64,000 bases of DNA from Russula earlei (GCA_025769875.1 JAGFNK010000006.1:1-64000), one strand, 5' to 3'. Shown: positions 34,892 to 46,117, counted from the stretch's first letter. Notes: generated from the letters alone by a model not told the origin. A program made the numbers and translations.

Positions 34892-36560
34892 GTGAGACCT
34901 CAACTGCATCGCCTACCCCTTGCCACTGACCACGCGCGCCGCCACGCCCCAGCTCATGCGACGCGTTCGCGTCTCCAGCATTTCACCACGGCCCTCGACT
35001 GCCTCGCCCGGTCCCAATCCTCTGTTTCCCTTTCACCATTCCCAGCTTCGTCCTCCATCGCAGCCACTGTCCCCACGTCACCAGCTTTCACCGCCATCTC
35101 TCTGTCGCCCACAGTCTTCATCGCCGCCACCTCAGTCTCGTCCACCTCCGTCCTCCGTCATTGCTCCGCCCGCCCCAATGGCCCCAGCCCCAGCCCCAGC
35201 CCCAGCCTCTCCAGCCGCCATCTCTGCTTCACTGACCTCCGCCACCACGTCTACGCTCTTGCCATCGCCCTTGTGTCCTCAGTCCTGCCCGCCTCGGCCT
35301 TAGCCTCAGCCCTCGCGCCCTCAGTAGCACCACCAGTTGCCGTCCCTGCTTCGCCCACGATCGTCACAGCTGCTGCCTCACCCCCGCGCTCGCCCATCGT
35401 CACCTTTACCGCATGCAATTCAGCACCCACCGCCTCAGGCCCAGCTCAGCCAGCCACCGCCGCCGTACCAGCCCTCGCAGTCTCGTCTGCCACCCCCGCC
35501 TTCGTGTCACCCGCTCCCGCGCCCTCAGTCATCTCATCCCCCTCAGCCCCAGTCACAGCCTCGCCCGCCTTAGAAATCTCAGCCCTGCCACCTCCGTCGC
35601 CTCTGCCGCTCTCGCCCTCGCCCTCTGCCGCCCCTGTAGCCTTAGCGCCGCCGGCCGCCTCAGGCACGAGTCAGTCAGCCGCCGCCGCCACGCCCTCAGC
35701 CTCGTCCGTTGCTTCGTCCGCCGCGTCAGTCCCCACCGCTCTGTCCCCACCGTCTGCCGTCGCCCCCGCGTCGCCTGCTGCCGTCTCCCCTCTGTCCGTC
35801 GGGCCCTCCGTCGTCGCCTCCACTCCATCCGCCTCCGTCATCACACCAGTTCCGTTCGTCTCCGCCTCCTTGGTCTCGCCCACAGCCTCACCGCCATCCG
35901 CCGCCACCATTTTAGATTCGTCCGACACCAGCATCGCAGCACCGTCGCTACCCCCGCCACCAGCACCGCCTCAAAAGACCAAGAAGGCCCTGAACCCGAA
36001 CACAAACTTAGCCACCACACACCACTGCAGAAGGAGCAGCAGTAGCAGCCACACCGCCGCCGACGCTGACATCATGCCGCACACCTCCCACATCGCCTCG
36101 CTGTCCACTCACGTGTCACCGCCCACGTCTACTGCCGCCACCTGCAGTGGAGACGGCCCCGCCACCGCCGCCGCAAGACGACAAACGCCACCCTCGCGCA
36201 AGCTGCCCCACGCATCCTCCACCTCTACGTCTGCCGCCATCTCGCCACCACCTTCACCCTCTTCTCCCTCGCCTCCGTCTCCCACGACCTCACTCCTCCG
36301 GCGTCGCCACCCTCTCTCGCCACCGCCCTCGCTCTTACCGCCCCATCGCCTCACCCAACTGCGCTGATGCCTCTAACAGGAGCAACAACAACAGCAGCCA
36401 CGGCAACACTTCTCATCGCTATTGCCATCACCACTTGCCACTTGCCTCTGTCGTCGCCCCCACCACACTCGCCATTCGCTACTCCGTCACCATCGCCTAC
36501 GCCTCCATCACTACCGACGCCGCAGCGCAAGCAGTCGCCGCCGCCACAACAATTTAGACG
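34892..36560. repeat. C-rich low-complexity tract, open in several frames
   Basis: Very rich in C with CCGCC/TCGCC repeats. One plus frame stays open for 491 codons and would give a Ser/Pro/Ala-rich chain, but the other two plus frames are also open for long stretches and the minus strand likewise. That is expected when stop codons are rare by composition. I see no domain, signal peptide or start context, and treat it as non-coding or as a degenerate Pro/Ser-rich region of a neighbouring transposon gene. Confidence 0.5.
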
Positions 36561-36566
36561 CACCCT

Positions 36567-37115
36567 GATTATGATGACTTTCCTCTCTCTCTCCCTGAAT
36601 TCTCCTCCAAAATTCATGTATTCCACTAAGCAGAAGCCTCCTATGCTCCTAGTGACCTCTGTGGCTCTCATGGGATGTACCAGGAGTGGATTCGTGCAAA
36701 TCCCACATGGAGAGGAAACCATTGGTTTGATACTGTTTTTGTTACAGTTTCAGATGAAGGATCTGCCATGAATGGCATGCTGGTAGCACATGTTTTTCTC
36801 TTTATATTTCATGACCCAAAACTGCACAAAGGATTCCCTTGTGTGCTGGTCAATTGGTTTGTGCTGGTATCGCCAGAGCCTGACCATGTAACTGGCATGT
36901 GGGTCATTAAGCCAGAAATCTTGGGAGGGAAGCCCACAATTGAGGTAATACACCTTGATTCAATTGTTTGAGGTGCACATCTTACCCTGCAATATGGTAC
37001 TGTCTTTCTACCTGAAGACTTCAGTTATATTAATGCTCTTGATTTGTTTAAGTCTTATTTTGTGAATCATTTTGTTGACTATCATGCACATGAACTCCTC
37101 CAGCCTCCTAACTGA
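36567..37115 (+). pseudogene. C-terminal fragment of a Plavaka-like fungal transposase
   Basis: One frame reads YDDFPLSLPEFSSKIHVFH, a TAA, then APSDLCGSHGMYQEWIR, NPTWRGNHWFDTVFV, FPCVLVNWF, TGMWVIKP, VIHLDSIV, a TGA, AHLTLQYG, LPEDFSYINALDLFKSYFVN and VDYHAHE, ending at about 37115. I recall this series as the conserved C-terminal region of Plavaka-type (CACTA-related) transposon proteins of mushrooms. The catalytic part is not present upstream. Two stops make it a relic. Confidence 0.5.
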
Positions 37116-37562
37116 CTTAACAAACTTTTATTAACCTTTCCAACTTTTTTGACTTTACATGGCACCTTGATGATGCTATCTTAGTAAACTTTTGACTTAA
37201 GAAGTGACCATTATAAAGCAAAAAGCCAAAAAGCTGAGGCCCATGGCAATGAAACTTTTGCAAACTTTTTGAAATTTGGGGGTTTCTGGAGTCACTTGCA
37301 TGACAGGAGTGCTCATCATGACATCACATAATATCATAATGTCAGAAGTCTTTTTTTAGGATTTCTCAGCATTTGCCAGACAGTCACAAGGCATAGGCAC
37401 AGCACTTAGCATGGGCCTCATGTGATGAGGCACTGGAATCAGGTGTGAACCTCAAACTATCATATCAAGGTGGATGATCAAGGTAAAGGCTTCACCATTA
37501 CCCAACACACCTAGCTTGACTACCCACATGCCTATGTTATCATCTGGTAAATTGCCCACATA
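37116..37562. other. Probable 3' flank of the Plavaka-like relic
   Basis: A/T-rich sequence with repeated AAACTTTT motifs (about 37127, 37192, 37254 and 37266). I see no gene or clear terminal repeat. Confidence 0.25.
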
Positions 37563-38050
37563 TGTCAAGACTCACTGTTGAACAATCCAGTTCAGGAGTG
37601 AGGGGAGAGCTTGGAGACAAGTCAAATGAGTTTGAGGATGATGTTGGTAATGAGAATAGTCCAAATGAGTAGCACATACCAGAGAGGTACTGGTACTGGT
37701 TGAGAGAGATGTTAATAGAGAGAGAAAGCCAGAGTACTAGATAGGGTGGTCACAAAGGAGTACCCTCAGTAAGGAGAATGCTGCTAATCAAATGGACAGT
37801 CTAAGGACTGTTCACTTCTTTATTGAGTGCTTATATGTTGGAAAATTGGGAGGGCAATTATATTGGATTTTATAGCATTATATTCAAATATAATCACAAT
37901 ATAATGCAATAAAATCCATTATAATTGCCCTCCCAATTTTCTGACATATATGGTGGGCATATTGAGATGTGTTTTGTGTCTCAACATATGTTGGGGCCTT
38001 AAACAGTTTAAGACAGGTTCAGGGGGTAGTTATCTGTCAGTGAAAAGTTT
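37563..38050 (+). mobile_element. Diverged LTR relic related to the solo-LTR family S
   Basis: Begins TGTCAAGACTCAC and shares in order TACCAGAG(A)GG, GGTACTGGT, GTACCC, AAATGGACAGTCT and GCTTATAT with the family S LTRs (24002, 47472, 56536). It is much more diverged and CpG-poor, so it is an older or sister family. The 3' limit is unresolved. A palindromic MITE interrupts it at 37836. Confidence 0.5.
37836..37946. mobile_element. Palindromic MITE, 111 bp, TA target site
   Basis: Terminal inverted arms of about 49 nt, starting TGTTGGAAAATTGGGAGGGC and ending with its near-complement TTTTCTGACA, surround a loop of about 13 nt. TA flanks both ends (37834-37835 and 37947-37948). Near-complete self-complementarity and a TA duplication fit a Tc1/mariner-type non-autonomous foldback element. 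It sits in the LTR relic, whose relatives (family S) have no such insert. Confidence 0.75.
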
Positions 38051-38109
38051 AATTATGTACAGGGTGTTTACTCAGGAGGTATGTGGTGCATACAGTATTC
38101 TGTGTTTTA

Positions 38110-38921
38110 GGGTGGCTGAGTAGGAAGTAAATTGCATCCCATAAATATTACAGCAGACTATGGAGGAGGCAGGTGCAGGTAAGGGACAACAAACATTGTT
38201 GGTCTTTTTAGAATAGTGCATAGGGAAATCAACTGATTAAAATAAAAAGGGAAAAAAAAAAAAAGAAAGAGCAAAAAACTCATGCATGGTCATAGCATGG
38301 ATATGGCATTAGAGAAAGCCATGAATGCAAAAAAAAAATGAGGCAGTGTGTATGAATGGGCATGTTTGTTACATGATGCAGGATTGGTGAGGAAGGCAAC
38401 CACCCACACTCTTCATGTGTGTCTGTACTTGATAGAAAAAAAAACATGCACATGCACAGTTTAACATGGGATAATAGCACATGTGTGAAAAACATTCTCT
38501 TCCCCCTCTCCCTTTCCCCAAGGGCAACAGCCCCATTGTCCCATTTCACAAGACACTGGCCTGTTTTTCAGTGTCACACATGTAAGGTGTGTGAGGCCAC
38601 TGGCCTGGGAATTCATGTGGCACCCTTGCACCTCCCATGTGTCCCTTTCCCTTCATCCTTCATCCTTTCCTCTCCTTACCCCAACTGTTGCCTCTCTTTC
38701 TCCCTTTCCTTTCAATCCTCCTCACTCCCCTTTCACATTCTCTCTTTGATGTCATCACTGCCATGTTCCCCACCCTATGACCCAGGAACAGTGACAACAC
38801 CTCTGCTCAATTGCCTCCCATGTCACTCACCTTGCTGCTCAACACCTCTGTTGTCAGTGTTGGAGTCAGAGCTCTGCTCCTCCACACATCAACCTATGGC
38901 ACAACACTGTTGCCATTCACC
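38110..38921 (-). repeat. CpG-decayed relative of the Helitron leader, inverted
   Basis: 38115-38180 is the near reverse complement of 19970-20035. The rest has the leader's pyrimidine-rich blocks with CpG replaced by TpG/CpA. Gypsy element 1 is inserted at its right side, and the sequence resumes at 46757. Confidence 0.45.
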
Positions 38922-39531
38922 TGTTATGACTTACCCCCTTGTCGGTTTATCCATAATCCCTTCCCATCATTGTCCCTTTTTTATTATTTCCGTTTCTGTG
39001 GTTACCGTTTTATCCCTTGATGGTGATCCCTTATTGTGTTTCATCTATTGTGTTTCACTTATTATGTTTCATCTATTGTTGAGCTACTTTTGCTATTGAT
39101 CTGCCTTTTCACTTATTGTTCCGCTTATGGTACTGTACAGCCTCGCTACATACAGTATTTAAGCGCCTGTAAAAGCTGGGGAATGCCCCAAGCTTAGCTT
39201 TGTCCCATTTTCTGTCGCATCCCTTGCCTTGTACATTCTCTCAAATCACAACTTGCTTGTGCTGGCCTACACCTTGCTTGAACTAAGCACACCTCAAGGA
39301 ACCTTTGTGTTCCTCTTCCTCCTCTGCCTCTCTCTCATCGTCTTCCTCTTCTGTGAAACCAGGAGATCGACTCCGTCTGCAGACTAAGTCATTGCCTGAC
39401 TTAGCCTTGAAGACGCTAAACCATTGAACCGGTCTCCTTAAGCCGGCCTCACTGAACCCTTGAACCAAGTCACAGGGACTTGGCCCCACTGAACCTTGAG
39501 CTAACGCTCTTACAGCCGCGACGCCGTTACA
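38922..39531 (+). repeat. 5' LTR of gypsy 1
   Basis: Begins TGTTATGACTTACC and ends GCCGTTACA. A TATTTAAG box at 39156-39163 is followed 27 nt later by AAGCTTAGCTT (39190-39200), exactly complementary to the sequence just after the LTR. This LTR also ends with CTAAC-GCTCTTACAG, which looks like an intron 3' end. Confidence 0.95.
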
Positions 39532-41079
39532 CAAGCTAAGCTTCCTTACTCCATTCTGGAGATCAACCTTGAACTACCATCGAATCGTTGGGTCCGTGTC
39601 CAACCTAGACCATCCCCAGACCTTCCCGAACACGTCACAGGAGCGGCCACTTGGGACAGCTTCCATACTTTTCTCTGTTACATCACCACTGAAAACAACG
39701 AAGAACTACCAGTCGAATTCATCAATAACCGTTGGTTCGAACTACAACTTAGGAGAGGACAACTCTACACTCACCTAGACCTAGAACTCCTCAGAAACAG
39801 CCTTGGATTAGGCTACTGGAGGGAAAACGACCCCCTCTACGAACCACCATCAGAATCAGAAGCCTCTTCTACAGAAGGCAACCCCCCTGAACCAGAAAAC
39901 ACCGTTGAAACTCAGACACCCTTTGAATCCCCTGCACTAGAACCAGAGGACCCCCTTGAAAACCAGGAACCCATTGAAACCTTAGAAATCGACCCACAGA
40001 ACCCCCCAGAACCCGATATGGCAGCCCAACCCCAAGTCGCTGTACAACCCCCCCAGATGGCTGCTCAGGCCCCCCAGATGGCTGCTCAGGCCCCTCAGAT
40101 GGCCGCCCAGGCTCCTCCAGTCGTCGTTCCACCCCCTCAAGTAGCTGCTCCAGCACCACAAGGCACCAATGGGTCCCTCAGCGGTAAAGAACCCACTGCC
40201 TTCACAGGGGAAAGGAACAAAACAAAAAGATTCATCATGGAATTCAATCTATTTTGGGGTCTCAATGATGACAAGGCAGTAATGGTCTCCCCTTTCAAAC
40301 GAACAATGCTGGCTCTCTCCTACATTCAAGGAGAAAAGGTTGAAGAATGGGTCAATTCACAAGCAGACGCACTCAGGGAAAAAGTAAACAGAACCCAGAA
40401 CCCCATTAACAGAATGAACGAAGCATTATGGAATGACTTTGTTACAGACTTTATGTTCAAATTCACTAACACCACGGAGAAAGAGGATGCCCAAGCAGCT
40501 CTTGCCAAACATACAATGAAGGAGTCCCTTGACAACTACATTTCCACCTTTGAACAACTTCTGAATAAAACAGGGTGGCCAGAAACGGACGTTATCGCTA
40601 TTGAAAGCTTCAAAAATGGTCTAAAAATTGGACTCTACCGTGCAATCTTAAATAGAGATGTCTGGCCCACCACCCTTCAAGAATGGAAGGAGGAGGCCAG
40701 AAGACAACATCGACATTTCATCACCATCAGAGAAAAACTCAAAGGGAAAACCACACACTCCCCCCCTGAACACAAAACCCATCACCCTGACCGAATGCAA
40801 GTGGACGCTGTCAAGTCCAATTTCAAAAAACTCACTGAAGAAGAAAGGAAACAATTGGCGAAAGAAGGACGATGCTTCCGTTGCAGAGAAAAGGGTCACC
40901 TTAGCCGAGAATGCCCTAAAAATACAGCTCCTACCACTTCCAAAGCCCGAATCACCGAATCACCCCCAGAACCAGCTAAAGAAGAAGAACCAGCTTCCAT
41001 GGTAGCACACATGAAAACCCTACCAGCCGAAGAACGAGCCAAAATCTGGGATCTCATACTCAAAGAGGATTTTCTCTAG
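39505..41079 (+). CDS. gag: Gag of gypsy 1 (first ATG at 40018)
   Basis: From the ATG at 40018 the product is 353 aa: an Ala/Pro/Gln-rich start, a retrotransposon Gag domain (FTGERNKTKRFIMEF through KEEARRQHR, about residues 60-240) and a CCHC zinc knuckle CFRCREKGHLSREC (about residue 285-298). Gag packages the RNA into virus-like particles. The same frame is open and protein-like back to about 39505, across the primer site and into the LTR, with no ATG. The protein may therefore start at a non-AUG codon, or at an ATG joined by splicing (CTAAC...TTACAG at the LTR end). It ends TAG and overlaps pol, which is in the -1 frame. Confidence 0.85.
   Translation, partial: RSYSRDAVTQAKLPYSILEINLELPSNRWVRVQPRPSPDLPEHVTGAATWDSFHTFLCYITTENNEELPVEFINNRWFELQLRRGQLYTHLDLELLRNSLGLGYWRENDPLYEPPSESEASSTEGNPPEPENTVETQTPFESPALEPEDPLENQEPIETLEIDPQNPPEPDMAAQPQVAVQPPQMAAQAPQMAAQAPQMAAQAPPVVVPPPQVAAPAPQGTNGSLSGKEPTAFTGERNKTKRFIMEFNLFWGLNDDKAVMVSPFKRTMLALSYIQGEKVEEWVNSQADALREKVNRTQNPINRMNEALWNDFVTDFMFKFTNTTEKEDAQAALAKHTMKESLDNYISTFEQLLNKTGWPETDVIAIESFKNGLKIGLYRAILNRDVWPTTLQEWKEEARRQHRHFITIREKLKGKTTHSPPEHKTHHPDRMQVDAVKSNFKKLTEEERKQLAKEGRCFRCREKGHLSRECPKNTAPTTSKARITESPPEPAKEEEPASMVAHMKTLPAEERAKIWDLILKEDFL
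39533..39543 (+). promoter_or_regulatory. Predicted self-primer binding site of gypsy 1
   Basis: AAGCTAAGCTT is the exact complement of LTR bases 39190-39200, near the expected RNA 5' end. No tRNA-type TGG primer site follows the LTR. Tf1/sushi elements prime reverse transcription with their own RNA 5' end in this way. Confidence 0.6.
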
Positions 41080-41144
41080 GCCAAAGTGCGACAGTTGGCA
41101 CAGAGGCCCAAATAGATACCATTGTCAACCATAAAGAGAACTCA

Positions 41145-43298
41145 ATGAAAGTCCCTTTTATGCTAACAACCAATGGAAAGACTGGACAAGCGCTCCTTGA
41201 CAGCGGAGCAACAGAAAATTTCATCAGCCAAGGAATTGTGGAAAAATTACAAATCCCACTCCGGACCCTTAGAACCCCCAGGCCCATCATTAATGTGGAT
41301 GGTTCCAATAACCAAGGAGGAGCACTAACCCATTATGCTCATATAGCCGTACGGCATGGCCCCACCACACGACTCCTCACCTTCTATGTCACAAACTTAG
41401 GAGAAGATAGAATGATCCTCGGTTATCCTTTTTTAAAAATGATTAACCCCCTTGTCAACTGGAGCACTGGTCGCCTAAGAAATCACTTAGGAGTCCTTCT
41501 CACCCCCCTCCCCCTAGCCAAAACACCAAGAATCCGGATCGCACAAATAAGGACAACCACCATCCCCCCTGAATACTTACGACATCAGAAGGTCTTCTCA
41601 GAAGAAGCAGCCAAACGACTCCCACCCAGTCGGGGAGAACTCGATTTTAGAATCACACTAAAACCTGATGCCCCCAAGTTCCTAGATTGCCGAACTTACC
41701 CACTCCCCCAGAATGAAAAACAAGAGCTATCGAGACAAATACAAGAGGATCTAGCTAAGGGTTTCATCAAAGATGGTGTTTCAGACTTTGTATCTCCTGT
41801 TTTCTTTGTTCAGAAAAAGGATGGCACCGCCCCACGAATGGTAGTGGATTACCGAAAACTCAATAATGCCACAGTCCCCGATTACCACGCTTTACCCAAC
41901 ATGGAAGAACAATTACACCAACTAAGGGGCAAAACCACCTTCAGTAAATTTGACGTCCGAGCCGGTTACAATAACATTCTAATCCACCCCAAAGATCGAC
42001 ATAAGGGCGCCTTTAAAACCCAATTTGGTACCTTCATCCCCATGGTAATGGGCTTCGGCTTTACCAATGCCCCAGCTGCCTTCCAACGAGCAATGAACCA
42101 TACCCTCCGACCATGGCTCCTAAAATACCCAGAGAACACCTGCAATTACCTAGACGATGTGGCAATAGCCACAGGGGAGGGAGAAGAGCTCCTCCACCAA
42201 CAAATTACACACGAATTCCTTGACTTACTTGAAAAGGACTCCTATTTCCTGAAGGCGTCAAAATGCGCCTTTGAACAACACGAGATTGATTTCCTGGGTT
42301 TCCGGATCAACCAGGGAACCCTCAAAATTGACCCAGTCAAAATGAACGGTCTCAAGAACTGGCCGAGACCCCCTAATAATCTGAAACAGGTACAACAAAT
42401 CATGGGCGCCCTCAATTACCAACGACCTTTTATCCGAGACTTCGCAAAAATAGCTCGCCCTATCTTTTCCACAATCAAGAAAGGAACCCCCTTCCTCTGG
42501 ACCCCAGAAGCAACCACAGCCCTGGAAACCTTGATATCAGCAGTCTGCGATGACCCGGAACTATACACTGCCAACCCTGACCTCCCTTATGAGTTAGAAA
42601 CTGACGCTTCACAATTTGCCACCGGAGCAATTCTGTTTCAGAAAGACCCAAGAGGAAAAAGGAAAATGATCGGCAACATGTCACATGCATTCAATGAAGC
42701 AGAAAGAAACTATCCAGTATGGGATAGGGAGTTCCTAGCCTTGATTCTAGCACTCCAACACTGGCGATACCTATTAGTTGGAACAAAACACCCCATCAAG
42801 ATCTTTACTGATCATGCTAACCTTGCCCACTATCGACTCCCCCACAAAATTAATCGAAGAATTGCAGGTTACATTTCCACACTGGCAGACTACCATTTTG
42901 AAATCCACCACAAACCCGGAACCTCCAACCGTGCGGACGCCCTCTCACGACGACCTGATCACAACGATGGGTCAGGAGATAACCAGGATATCACGGCACT
43001 CCCTGACAAACTTTTCATTCGCACGCTTCACACTGAAGATCTCTATACCCAAGTACTGACTGAACAAAGGAAGCGGAAGTCAGATCTCCTTATGTGGAAA
43101 ATCAAACATGATCTTCAAGAAGAAGAAAACGCATTATTCAAAGATGGGAAATTGGTAGTACCCTATCAAGAACCCCTCTTACGAAAAATCCTGCACATCT
43201 ATCACGACAGTATTCTTGGGGGACACACAGGAAATGCCCGAACCTTGTACTCAATTCAAGAATCCTTCTGGTGGCCAAAAATGGCCTATTTCATATGA
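41145..43298 (+). CDS. pol: Pol of gypsy 1, first part: protease, reverse transcriptase, RNase H, integrase zinc domain
   Basis: 717 aa to an in-frame TGA. Protease motif LLDSGATENF is near residue 24. RT: KKDGTAPRMVVDYRKLN, FSKFDVRAGYNN and catalytic YLDD (base ~42148). RNase H: ETDASQFATG and FTDHANL. The start of the integrase HHCC zinc domain follows (GGHTGNARTLYSIQESFWWP). The frame is open upstream of 41145 through the gag end, so it is probably made as a Gag-Pol product by -1 frameshifting. The TGA at 43296-43298 stands where the family usually has a basic residue and fits CGA to TGA. The rest of pol continues in frame after it. Confidence 0.93.
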   Translation: MKVPFMLTTNGKTGQALLDSGATENFISQGIVEKLQIPLRTLRTPRPIINVDGSNNQGGALTHYAHIAVRHGPTTRLLTFYVTNLGEDRMILGYPFLKMINPLVNWSTGRLRNHLGVLLTPLPLAKTPRIRIAQIRTTTIPPEYLRHQKVFSEEAAKRLPPSRGELDFRITLKPDAPKFLDCRTYPLPQNEKQELSRQIQEDLAKGFIKDGVSDFVSPVFFVQKKDGTAPRMVVDYRKLNNATVPDYHALPNMEEQLHQLRGKTTFSKFDVRAGYNNILIHPKDRHKGAFKTQFGTFIPMVMGFGFTNAPAAFQRAMNHTLRPWLLKYPENTCNYLDDVAIATGEGEELLHQQITHEFLDLLEKDSYFLKASKCAFEQHEIDFLGFRINQGTLKIDPVKMNGLKNWPRPPNNLKQVQQIMGALNYQRPFIRDFAKIARPIFSTIKKGTPFLWTPEATTALETLISAVCDDPELYTANPDLPYELETDASQFATGAILFQKDPRGKRKMIGNMSHAFNEAERNYPVWDREFLALILALQHWRYLLVGTKHPIKIFTDHANLAHYRLPHKINRRIAGYISTLADYHFEIHHKPGTSNRADALSRRPDHNDGSGDNQDITALPDKLFIRTLHTEDLYTQVLTEQRKRKSDLLMWKIKHDLQEEENALFKDGKLVVPYQEPLLRKILHIYHDSILGGHTGNARTLYSIQESFWWPKMAYFI

Positions 43299-44511
43299 GA
43301 CTACATTCGAGGGTGTGCCACCTGTCAAGCCAACAAGTCCTCCACACACCCAACTTGCCCCCCAATTTACCCTATTCCCTCAGAATCTCAAAAACCCTTC
43401 CAAACTGTTGCCATTGATTGGATTGTCGACCTTCCATTATCAGAAGAGAACAATGCCATTATGACCATCACCAATCATGACTCCACCAAGGCAGCCATAT
43501 TCATACCCTGCCGTAAAGATATGGGAACTCTGCAAATGGCCAAACTATTTTTACGCTACGCCTTCCCATGGACCGGAATCCCCTCCAAAATTATCTCCTG
43601 ACCGTGACTCCCGCTTTACCTCCAACTTGTTTCAAGAAATTTCCCGAATCCTCAGGATCAATCAAAATTTAAGCACTGCCTACCACCCCCAAACTGACGG
43701 ACAATCAGAAAGGACTAATCAGACCTTGGAAATGTATCTACGCATCTACACAGGAGAAAAGCAAGAAGAATGGGCACACTGGCTCCCTATAGCTCAATAC
43801 CATTTTAACGCCCACAAGTCTACTACCACCAAAAGAACCCCTTACGAACTCCTCATCGGGTTTAATCCTCAGGGACTTGGCACCCAACTCAAGTCCAAGT
43901 TCCCCGGGATCCAAGAACGACTCCAAGCATTAAAAGACATGAGGGAATCGGCACAAGAAGCAATGAAAAAGGCACAGAATAACTGGATCAAGGAAACCAA
44001 GTTCAAAGGTTTCGAAGAAGGACAGAAGGTTTGGTTGGAAGGCACTAACTTAAAAACTCCCCATCAGTTTCATAAGTTTCGCCCCAAACGATTCGGCCCT
44101 TTTACCGTTACCAAGCGAATCTCCCACGTTGTTTACCAGCTCCAATTACCACCCCAATGGAACATCCACAACGTGTTTCATGCCTCCCTCTTATCCCCAG
44201 TCACCGAAACAGCCGAACATGGACCAAATTTCCCTGAACCACCACCTGACCTTCTCTTGGGAGAATATGAAGTTGAAAAGATTACCACCCAACGTCTCCA
44301 TAGAAACCGACTCCAATACAGGGTCCGGTGGAAAGGGTATTCCGCAGCAGAAGATACCTGGGAACCTCTCTCAAACCTTAAAAACGCTCAAGATGCCATC
44401 ACCATGTTTCACCTCCAACAACCCACCAAACTCCGTACCATGACCACCACTAACTCTGACCCCGCAGAATCCCATCACTCAGATGAAAGTCTGGACGACT
44501 TAGAGCATTGA
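43299..44511 (+). pseudogene. pol: Pol of gypsy 1, second part: integrase core, C-terminal domain and chromodomain, one frameshift
   Basis: Continues the same frame after the TGA: GCATCQ (end of the zinc domain), AIDWIVDLP (first catalytic Asp), to KIIS, where one extra base (43597-43600) shifts the frame. The shifted frame gives DRDSRFTS (second Asp), HPQTDGQSERTNQ (Glu) and the GPFTV-like C-terminal domain. The chromodomain is at about 44264-44394 (YEVEKI, RVRWKGY, DTWEP). Chromodomains direct insertion to methylated heterochromatin, which fits this repeat-rich setting. Confidence 0.9.
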
Positions 44512-46117
44512 TTCCAAACACTTACGATACAACAACGTACATTACTCCCCCGAATTAACTCACATAACCCCCCTTCTTATTCCGTTAACAACCCCGCTAT
44601 CCCCGACCGCAGGATATACAATTTTCAACTTAGCCGCCAGAGAACAACTTTTTTCTGGAATTCTCTCTCCTGGCGACTTCCGCGGTTTTCAATTACTCAT
44701 GACGGACCCCCGTTTCTCTGAATTTCATCTATCCGTACGAAGAGCAGTACTTACAGATTTAGTATGGAACCATATCACACGCTCAGCCTACATAAATACC
44801 CCCACCCCTTCCGAGTGGTCAGCCTGGCACCACGAACACGCTACCTCTACTTACAACACTCCCATGTCGTCCCCCGTTTCTAACTCTTCCCCTCTACCTG
44901 TCCTCACCCCTTCCCCCACTATCAAACAAGAACCCCTCTCCCCTGAAATCATTCAACATATCATCGACCAACGAACCTTCATCGTCCCAGACGAAACCGA
45001 GGTCCAAGACCTTGCCGCTACCCTCAACCCACTCGCCATCCGAGAAGGAACACCTTCACCAACCCCGACCCAAACAGACCCCACTCACCCTGGCCCCCCT
45101 TGGTTTGTTTACGAACCTTACACGCATGTTCCCCCTTTTTACATTTACGTTAACGGGCGAAAGCGCCTATTACCATACTTACGTGTCGCCTTATATAACG
45201 ACGAACCCATGCTTCTAGGGACTATGGGTTGAGGAGAACCCACTTATGGAGAAAAGCTCATCGCCCAGCCCGTTGTCTCCGCCCCTCATCCCTCTGTCTC
45301 TGCCTCTGACCTCCGCCTCCTCATTGAGGACCACCCCTTCCATTTTGATGCTGCCCAAACCCTCGAAAACCTCCATGACCCTGGTGCTCTTGCCGACGTC
45401 TACCGTCTCCGTACCAGTTCTTTCAAGTTGAAAGTCTTGGAGGGCAAACGTGCCTCTATCCAAGGGGCTCTAAGCGTCCTTCAAGGGCAACTCGCTGATC
45501 GACTCCATGAGATCCAGTCCCACACTAAAGAGGTCGCCGCCATCCGCAGTCGCCTTCGGGCCAACAACACCTCCGTCCGAGTTCGCCATCAACTCGATAA
45601 CTTGATGACTGATGGGGGACTCACCCGCGACACTGGACCATATTACTCACTGGCAGGGAGCTATGACAAAATTGAGGACTCGAAGGAGTCATCCACTTCC
45701 CCTTCACCATCCGTTCACCCCCCTCTCTCCCTGACCCCTCCGCTCCAGTACCTCCCTCCTCGTGTCGTCGACCAGTCCCAAAACGACGCTCCCATGGGGT
45801 CACCCTCCCACTTCCCTCAAATGTTCTCTGATGATGCCAGTACCCCCAACACCCCTCTCACCCCCGCACGAATGACTAAAGCACAGCGTCACCAACTTCA
45901 GAAACGGCAGCACGTCTGCAAACACTGCAACACCAAGGGGCACTGGAACAAGGACTGCAACAGACCTCATACTAATTGCAGCGGACAAGTGGATTGCATC
46001 CTCAGGAGGACCCACCGAAGCTACAGGGGTTTCTGCTCTAGGGCCATGGGGTCCCAGAGTACGTGGCCAGAAATCGAGGGCGATGAACTCCGTGAGTCGG
46101 GCCCTGAGACCGATTAG
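44504..46117 (+). pseudogene. ORF3 of gypsy 1: accessory zinc-knuckle protein, one internal TGA
   Basis: In the +1 frame relative to pol, open from 44504 (overlapping the pol stop), first ATG at 44699. A single TGA at 45230-45232 interrupts an otherwise continuous frame of about 473 codons from that ATG. The residues before the ATG are also protein-like (LSPGDFRGFQLL). Layout: Pro/Ser-rich N-terminal half with FVYEPYTHVPPFYIYV, a charged helical middle (ALADVYRLRTSSFKLKVLEG through AAIRSRLRANN), a Ser/Pro linker and a canonical CCHC knuckle CKHCNTKGHWNKDC (about 45916-45958). It lies in the env position but has no signal peptide or membrane segment. The same architecture occurs in gypsy 2. 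Function unknown; RNA binding is inferred. Confidence 0.75.

Noticed and set aside
34892..36367. 491-codon plus-strand open frame as a real gene
   Set aside because: All frames are open for long runs because of extreme C content. No domain, and the translation is low complexity (Ser/Pro/Ala).
44504..46117. ORF3 as an envelope gene
   Set aside because: No signal peptide, hydrophobic fusion peptide or membrane anchor visible. The zinc knuckle points to nucleic acid binding instead.
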